Assembly: GCA_012727415.1 (NCBI GenBank)
Contig: JAAYHI010000106.1
Coordinates: 1-10,901 of the forward strand
DNA length: 10,901 bases
DNA from: Bacillota bacterium
Lineage (GTDB): Bacteria > Bacillota > Proteinivoracia > UBA4975
Reading direction: 5' to 3'
Numbering within the stretch: position 1 is the first letter of the stretch; each line of letters begins with the position of its first letter. The position numbers and the translations under genes were made by a program. Under the pieces are notes generated by a model that saw nothing but the letters and a program-made list of their open reading frames with translations, did no database searches and had not been told where the DNA came from. This document shows positions 6,842 to 10,901 of this stretch, in pieces.

Positions 6842-6870
6842 ATTATATCCCCTGGCGCCGTCTTGCGCAA
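6842..6870 (-). promoter_or_regulatory. SigA-type promoter of the cobalamin-importer operon
   Basis: On the minus strand, -35 TTGCGC (6870-6865) and a perfect -10 TATAAT (6847-6842) are separated by 17 bases. The predicted start at about 6835 lies roughly 15 bases before the riboswitch P1 stem. The -35 falls within the perfect ten-base palindrome CTTGCGCAAG (6862-6871). A second, weaker candidate further upstream has TTGTCA (6962-6957) and TATAAT (6937-6932) with a 19-base spacer. Confidence 0.75.
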
Positions 6871-6955
6871 GGGCGGAAGGGTAACAGACCAGCCCTGGGG
6901 CACATTTCTTACGGGGAACCTTCGCCACCTCATTATAATAAATTAAACCCCTGCC

Positions 6956-6983
6956 TTGACAAATTAAATAGGTATAGTAAAAT
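6956..6983 (+). promoter_or_regulatory. SigA-type promoter of the ABC exporter operon
   Basis: A perfect -35 TTGACA (6956-6961) is followed after 16 bases by TAAAAT (6978-6983). The start would fall near 6990, only about 17 bases before the ATG at 7007, so the leader is very short and has no room for a riboswitch. It lies back to back with the promoters of the cobalamin importer. Confidence 0.7.
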
Positions 6984-7006
6984 ATTTTAGCAAAGGGGTG
7001 ACCTGC

Positions 7007-8755
7007 ATGACAACAAAGAGAGACTTACGCTTGTTCTGGCGCCAAATTCACAGCCAAGCCGGTTGGCTGGCAGCTGCAATTTTGGGGGCAATAACCTCGT
7101 CGCTGCTGACGCTCATAATCTTTGACCAGCTGCGACAAATAGTGGACCTGATTTTGGCAGGAGACAGGACTGTTTTTAGCAGCAGCGCGAGGATCCTGAT
7201 TGTCCTGGTCGGGGTAGCGGTGGTGGTGGAATATGTGCTCCACTATTGTTCCGGGCGCTTTGCTGAGGGCAGCACAGCGACTATCCGCAACCATCTGATT
7301 GAGAAAATTCAAGGTCTGCCCATGGAAATCCTGGACGGCCACCACAGCGGCGACATCATGTCCCGCCTCACCAATGACATCAACCTCGTCAGGGACTTCC
7401 TCGCCAACTCCTTTACCAGGCTCTTCACCATTCCTTTAATGGCCATCTTCGCCCTGGCCTATATGCTGTGGGTGAGTTTGCCCTTAACCCTCCTCACCGT
7501 CCTCCTCATCCCGATAATGGGATTGATCTCTGGAAAGATAAGTGCCGCCATGGCAAAAAACAGCCGTGAGCTGCAACAACAACTGGGGAAGGTCAACGCA
7601 GCCGCCCGGGATTCCCTGCGGGGAACACTGGTAACCAAGGCCTTTAATCTGGAAAACCGCCAGAGGGCATCCTTTGCCGCCAAGGTTGAGGCGTCAGTCA
7701 AGAGCAGTCTCAAATTGGCAAAAGGGCGCAGTATACTCAGCGGCCTGGCCACTATCTTTAACATCAGCCCCTTTATTATCTGCCTGTTTTACGGGGGCAT
7801 CCTGGTGGGGCGAGGAGAAATCAGCGCCGGGCAGCTCATAGCCTGTGTCAACTTCCTCAACTACCTGGCCAATCCCATGCAGCAAGTCCCCCGCCTGCTG
7901 GGAGAAATCCAGATTACCCGGGCTGGCCTCCGGCGGCTTGGGGAAATACTGAAGACCGAATCCGAAAGAAGCGGCGGCGGGGCCTTTGCCCCCAGGGAAG
8001 AAGTGCTGTTGGAAGTAAAGGGGGTCTCCTTTGGCTACGGGGAAAAGGAAGTGTTCAAGGATCTCAGCTTTGAAGTGCGCAGGGGTGAGCAGGTGGCCCT
8101 GGTTGGACCCAGCGGCGGCGGCAAGTCTTCCATCCTCAAACTCATCTCTGGCTTTTACCAGCCCCGGCAGGGGGAAATAAAAATGTTCGGTCACTCCCAG
8201 GCAGAATGGGATCTCAATGCCCTGCGGGGGCATATAGCTATGGTAACTCAGGATACCTACCTCTACCCCGGCACCATCGCCGACAACATAGGCTGGGGCA
8301 AACCCGGCTCCTCCCTGGAAGAGATTACAGAGGCAGCTAAACTGGCCAATGCCCATGATTTCATTACTGCCCTGCCCCAGGGTTACCAGAGCCAGGTGGG
8401 GGAACTGGGTACCAGGCTGTCGGGGGGCCAGCGGCAACGCATCGCCATCGCCCGGGCCCTCCTCAAAGATGCCGACTTGCTCCTCCTGGACGAGCCCACT
8501 TCTGCCCTGGACTCCGAAGCGGAACTTCTCGTCCAGCAGGCCCTCGACAGTTTCATGGCCGGCAAGACCAGCATTATCGTGGCCCATCGCCTTTCCACCA
8601 TCAAGAATGCCCAGCGCATCCTGGTCATCGATCAGGGCCGGGTTGCTGAAGCTGGCAGCCACCAGGAGCTTCTCGCTAAGAAAGGCGTCTATTATCAGCT
8701 CTACAATACCGCCCCCGCACCGGGGCAGATACAGGCACAGGAGGTGGGGGCATGA
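7007..8755 (+). CDS. Half-size ABC exporter, subunit A (membrane domain plus ATPase)
   Basis: This 582-residue type I (ABCB/MsbA-like) exporter has an N-terminal six-helix membrane domain (about 1-310) and a C-terminal ATPase domain. In the ATPase, Walker A is GPSGGGKSS (367-375), the Q-loop is MVTQDTYLYPGTIADNI, the signature is LSGGQ (471-475), Walker B is DLLLLDE with catalytic E496, the D-loop is SALD, and the switch histidine is H527 (AHRLST). The membrane domain carries the usual HHSGDIMSRLTNDI coupling segment near 111-125. Such pairs export drugs, lipids or peptides from the cytoplasm; the substrate cannot be read from sequence. The frame is open to GTG at 6998, but ATG at 7007 is preferred because AAAGGGGTG (6992-7000) sits at the right distance. 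Its last bases overlap the next ATG by four (ATGA), so the two subunits are probably made together. Confidence 0.92.
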   Translation: MTTKRDLRLFWRQIHSQAGWLAAAILGAITSSLLTLIIFDQLRQIVDLILAGDRTVFSSSARILIVLVGVAVVVEYVLHYCSGRFAEGSTATIRNHLIEKIQGLPMEILDGHHSGDIMSRLTNDINLVRDFLANSFTRLFTIPLMAIFALAYMLWVSLPLTLLTVLLIPIMGLISGKISAAMAKNSRELQQQLGKVNAAARDSLRGTLVTKAFNLENRQRASFAAKVEASVKSSLKLAKGRSILSGLATIFNISPFIICLFYGGILVGRGEISAGQLIACVNFLNYLANPMQQVPRLLGEIQITRAGLRRLGEILKTESERSGGGAFAPREEVLLEVKGVSFGYGEKEVFKDLSFEVRRGEQVALVGPSGGGKSSILKLISGFYQPRQGEIKMFGHSQAEWDLNALRGHIAMVTQDTYLYPGTIADNIGWGKPGSSLEEITEAAKLANAHDFITALPQGYQSQVGELGTRLSGGQRQRIAIARALLKDADLLLLDEPTSALDSEAELLVQQALDSFMAGKTSIIVAHRLSTIKNAQRILVIDQGRVAEAGSHQELLAKKGVYYQLYNTAPAPGQIQAQEVGA

Positions 8756-10467
8756 AAAAACATACCTTGACTCGACTCTTATCCCTGGTGGAAGGAAAAG
8801 GCTGGTACTGGGCAGGCCTGGCGGGAACCAGCCTGGAACCCGTACTTCGCAACCTCATCGTCGCAATATGGCTGATGACGGTCATCGACACAGCTGTTGC
8901 CGGCGATGTCCCGGGCATACTCAAGGGCACCCTTTGGGGCTTTGGGGGCATGCTGCTCCTCAGTCTCTATTTAATCCTCTTCAATTACGCCTTTGATAAG
9001 GGCGTCACCTTGACCACCGCCTCAATTCGCCGCCGTGTCTTCGACCATGTGCAACGGCTGCCCTATTTTTTCTTCCAAAACCACCACAGCGGCGACATCA
9101 TCTCCCGGGCCACCAACGATATCAAGGCCGCCGAAGAAGCATACGGAATTAACCTGCAGCTTCTGATTTCTGACCTGTTGGGAGGGGTGATCTCCCTGGC
9201 CATCGTCTTTGGCCTCAGCTGGCAACTGGGCCTGGCTTCCTCCCTCCTGGCCCTGGTATTCTTCCTGGCCAGCCTCCCCTTGTCCAATTCGCTGCGCGCT
9301 ATCAGTGCCAAAGTGCAAGCCCGTCTCGGTGGGCTTACCGAGGCTCTCTCAGATATCCTTGCCAGCGCCCCTGTCACCCGGATTTTTAATCTCGGGGGTA
9401 TAGTCACCAGCGACTACAGACAGAAAAATGCCCGGGTTCTGCGCCTGTCCCTGGGCCGAACCGCCCTCAGTGCAGGCCTGGCGGCCTTGGGCATTCTCGG
9501 CTTTCGCGGCTCCCAAATTGTCCTCATCTCCCTGGGAGGCTCGCTTGCTCTCAACAACCAGCTCAGCCTGGGGAAAATTGCCTTTGCCACCCAGATGATC
9601 AGTGCCCTCTTCATCACCCTGGGCACTGTTTACGGCAGGCTCCAGACCTCCCTGGCCGGGGCAGACCGGGTGCTGGAGATTCTGGCGGTTCCCCAGGAAG
9701 ACCGGGAGGGCACAGACTCCCCAAGCAGTGATTCCCGGGGTATCGCAGTGAAGAACCTGAACTTCCGCTACAGCACTGATGCCCCCGTCCTGGAAGGAGT
9801 CAACTTCGCTGTTCCCCCAGGCAAGGTCTATGCCCTGGTGGGCCCCAGCGGCAGCGGCAAAAGCACTCTCTTGCAATTGCTCCTGGGCCTCTATCCCCCG
9901 GAGCAAGGGGAAATACTGGTCAATGGCCACAACCTGGCCACTGCTTCTCTGGCAACCATCCGGGATCAAATCGCCTATGTGCCCCAATCCTCCTGGCTTT
10001 ACGCCGCCAGCATTGCCGAAAACATTGCCTGCGCCAAAGAGGGTGCCACCGCCGCCCAGATCGAGGCGGCAGCCAGAGCCGCCAATGCCCATGATTTCAT
10101 CCTGGAAATGCCCCAGGGCTACGATACGCCAGTGGGGGAAGGAGGCTCCCATCTTTCGGGAGGACAGCGCCAACGCATCGCCATCGCCCGGGCCCTCCTC
10201 AAGGACAGCCCTGTTCTCCTTCTGGACGAAGCCACCTCCGCCCTGGATACCGAATCCGAGTCCCTGGTCCAGCAAGCCCTGGATACCCTGATGGCAGGAA
10301 GGACGACCCTGGTGGTGGCCCACCGCCTCTCCACCATCCGCAATGCCGACCAAGTCCTGGTCCTGGATCAGGGGAAGATAGTTGAACAGGGGACCCATGA
10401 AGAATTGCTGGCCAAGGGCGGGGTATACCGCCGGCTCTATGAGCTTCAGTTTTATCAGGATCAGTAA
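8752..10467 (+). CDS. Half-size ABC exporter, subunit B (membrane domain plus ATPase)
   Basis: This 571-residue partner of the preceding gene has the same architecture: membrane domain at about 1-315, then ATPase. Walker A is GPSGSGKST (364-372), the Q-loop is YVPQSSWLYAASIAENI, the signature is LSGGQ (468-472), Walker B is VLLLDEA with catalytic E493, followed by SALD, and the switch histidine is H524 (AHRLST). HHSGDIISRATNDI is the coupling segment near 111-124. Both subunits therefore keep a complete set of catalytic residues. In many heterodimeric exporters one site is degenerate, so this pair may have two working sites or could form homodimers. Short stretches of DNA are identical between the two genes. 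The reading frame starts by a four-base overlap with subunit A and ends in a small hairpin. The substrate is unknown; no regulator or substrate gene is adjacent. Confidence 0.92.
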   Translation: MKKHTLTRLLSLVEGKGWYWAGLAGTSLEPVLRNLIVAIWLMTVIDTAVAGDVPGILKGTLWGFGGMLLLSLYLILFNYAFDKGVTLTTASIRRRVFDHVQRLPYFFFQNHHSGDIISRATNDIKAAEEAYGINLQLLISDLLGGVISLAIVFGLSWQLGLASSLLALVFFLASLPLSNSLRAISAKVQARLGGLTEALSDILASAPVTRIFNLGGIVTSDYRQKNARVLRLSLGRTALSAGLAALGILGFRGSQIVLISLGGSLALNNQLSLGKIAFATQMISALFITLGTVYGRLQTSLAGADRVLEILAVPQEDREGTDSPSSDSRGIAVKNLNFRYSTDAPVLEGVNFAVPPGKVYALVGPSGSGKSTLLQLLLGLYPPEQGEILVNGHNLATASLATIRDQIAYVPQSSWLYAASIAENIACAKEGATAAQIEAAARAANAHDFILEMPQGYDTPVGEGGSHLSGGQRQRIAIARALLKDSPVLLLDEATSALDTESESLVQQALDTLMAGRTTLVVAHRLSTIRNADQVLVLDQGKIVEQGTHEELLAKGGVYRRLYELQFYQDQ

Positions 10468-10482
10468 TATATACTGATTTTT
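10460..10482 (+). terminator. Weak intrinsic terminator after the exporter operon
   Basis: ATCAGTA (10460-10466) pairs with TACTGAT (10472-10478) across the loop ATATA, and T continues to 10482. The stop codon TAA of subunit B lies inside the hairpin. The stem is AT-rich and only seven pairs long, so termination may be partial and some transcripts could run into the Mg2+ riboswitch. Confidence 0.5.
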
Positions 10483-10496
10483 CCCCCGGTAGATAA

Positions 10497-10525
10497 TTGA
10501 CCTTGCCCCCGAAATCTGGTAATCT
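10497..10525 (+). promoter_or_regulatory. Putative promoter of the M-box/mgtE transcript
   Basis: TTGACC (10497-10502) and TAATCT (10520-10525) are 17 bases apart, and TGG before the -10 gives an extended -10. The -35 is good and the -10 is poor. The predicted start near 10532 is about 18 bases before the aptamer, which fits a leader promoter. Confidence 0.5.
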
Positions 10526-10547
10526 GAAGGTGCAAATTATAGATAAA

Positions 10548-10708
10548 AGCTTCTTTAGGTGAGGTTACTTGCATGAGATACGCTGCTGCCCGGAAATGTC
10601 GAAAGACACCAACGGGTAGAGCAGACCCCATCGGGTTAAGGTGGGATCTAAGGCAGCTGAGCCTTTCGGCTCTATGCATGCAAGTGCCAAAGCTCGAGCA
10701 AGGGGGCT
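10548..10708 (+). promoter_or_regulatory. M-box (ykoK leader) Mg2+ riboswitch
   Basis: This matches the M-box class closely, in order: CTTCTTTAGGTGAGG (10550-10564), GATACGCTGCTGCCCGG (10576-10592), AAATGTCGAAAGACACCAA (10593-10611), then GCAGCTG with a short hairpin GAGCCTTTCGGCTC, and the conserved GTGCCAAAGCTC (10684-10695). P1 can form between CTTCTT (10550-10555) and AAGGGG (10700-10705) with G-U pairs. M-boxes sense intracellular Mg2+ and turn down Mg2+ transporter genes when it is high. The MgtE-like reading frame that follows agrees with this. Confidence 0.93.
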
Positions 10709-10721
10709 GTTTTTCATTACC

Positions 10722-10750
10722 GCATCCCCTTTATGGGGATGCTTTACTTT
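10722..10750 (+). terminator. M-box attenuator hairpin
   Basis: GCATCCCC (10722-10729) and GGGGATGC (10735-10742) form a perfect eight-pair stem with loop TTTAT, followed by TTTACTTT. The 3' arm of the aptamer P1 (AAGGGG, 10700-10705) can pair instead with CCCCTT (10726-10731), giving an antiterminator. High Mg2+ would hold P1 together and let the terminator form; this mechanism is inferred from known M-boxes. Confidence 0.8.
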
Positions 10751-10833
10751 CGGGGAGGTGATTGTCTTCAGTCCGGCACGACGAAGAAACTGCAGTTGTT
10801 TTGGATACCATAATTGCATACAGGAGGTGCACT

Positions 10834-10901
10834 ATGACGGAGAGAATCGCCAACCTGCTTGCGGAGCAGAAACTCGTTCAGCTTAAAGAACTGTTAAACA
10901 C
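10834..10901 (+). CDS. mgtE: MgtE-type Mg2+ transporter, N-terminal fragment (cut by window edge)
   Basis: Only the first 22 codons are inside the window: MTERIANLLAEQKLVQLKEL and on. This resembles the start of the helical N domain of MgtE, the cytoplasmic Mg2+-sensing part of the homodimeric Mg2+ channel. The fragment alone is too short to prove the family. The call depends on the M-box leader, whose commonest target in Bacillota is mgtE (CorA or a P-type ATPase are alternatives). The start ATG has AGGAGGTG (10822-10829) in good position. A second strong site, GGGGAGGTG (10752-10760), lies upstream of a TTG (10762) that is in the same frame, 24 codons earlier, so a longer N-terminus is possible though the spacing of three bases is short. 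Confidence 0.75.
   Translation, partial: MTERIANLLAEQKLVQLKELLN

Noticed and set aside
6998..7006. GTG start for exporter subunit A
   Set aside because: The GTG is itself part of the ribosome binding site AAAGGGGTG that fits the ATG at 7007.
9349..10398. Long open frame (349 codons) antisense to exporter subunit B
   Set aside because: It mirrors the GC-rich codons of the ATPase domain, has low-complexity Gly/Gln composition, and resembles no family. A similar mirror frame at 7694-8662 is rejected for the same reason.
10573..10761. Small plus-strand open frame inside the leader
   Set aside because: It runs through the M-box and attenuator; the conserved RNA elements account for the sequence.

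Overview
The window looks like chromosomal DNA of a fairly GC-rich member of the Bacillota, probably a clostridial lineage. The reasons are strong AGGAGG-type ribosome binding sites, GTG and TTG starts, tightly packed operons, and two leader riboswitches with hairpin-plus-T attenuators. One of these is an M-box, a class typical of Bacillota. The assignment rests on style, not on a database match.

Layout. (1) Positions 1-3360, minus strand: a compact five-gene housekeeping operon, read in the order family 4 uracil-DNA glycosylase, TrmL-like tRNA methyltransferase, YigZ/IMPACT protein, endonuclease IV-like TIM barrel, and the N-terminal half of an RNase R-type exonuclease that leaves the window at base 1. 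A promoter is visible just before the first gene. (2) Positions 3419-3815: a decayed stretch with a frameshifted, internally deleted glycosyltransferase remnant (BshA-like) and two perfect 24-base direct repeats. (3) Positions 3815-6542, minus strand: btuF-btuC-btuD-type ABC importer genes with one-base overlaps. A clear cobalamin riboswitch, an attenuator and a promoter lie upstream, which identifies the cargo as a corrinoid rather than a siderophore. (4) Positions 7007-10467, plus strand: two half-size ABC exporter genes overlapping by four bases, with their own promoter and a weak terminator. They probably form a heterodimeric efflux pump or lipid/peptide exporter. (5) Positions 10497-10901, plus strand: a promoter, an M-box Mg2+ riboswitch and a terminator hairpin, followed by the first 22 codons of an MgtE-type Mg2+ transporter that runs off the right edge.

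How it works together. The importer is expected to be shut off when cobalamin is plentiful, and the Mg2+ transporter when Mg2+ is plentiful. In both leaders I can see an upstream segment able to pair with the 5' half of the terminator, as an antiterminator would. The divergent importer and exporter transcription units share an intergenic control region (about 6840-6990).

I did not find a convincing undescribed system. The stretches that best reward a second look are the remnant-plus-repeat region at 3419-3800, the patches of exact DNA identity between the two exporter genes, and the double ribosome-binding-site arrangement in front of mgtE.
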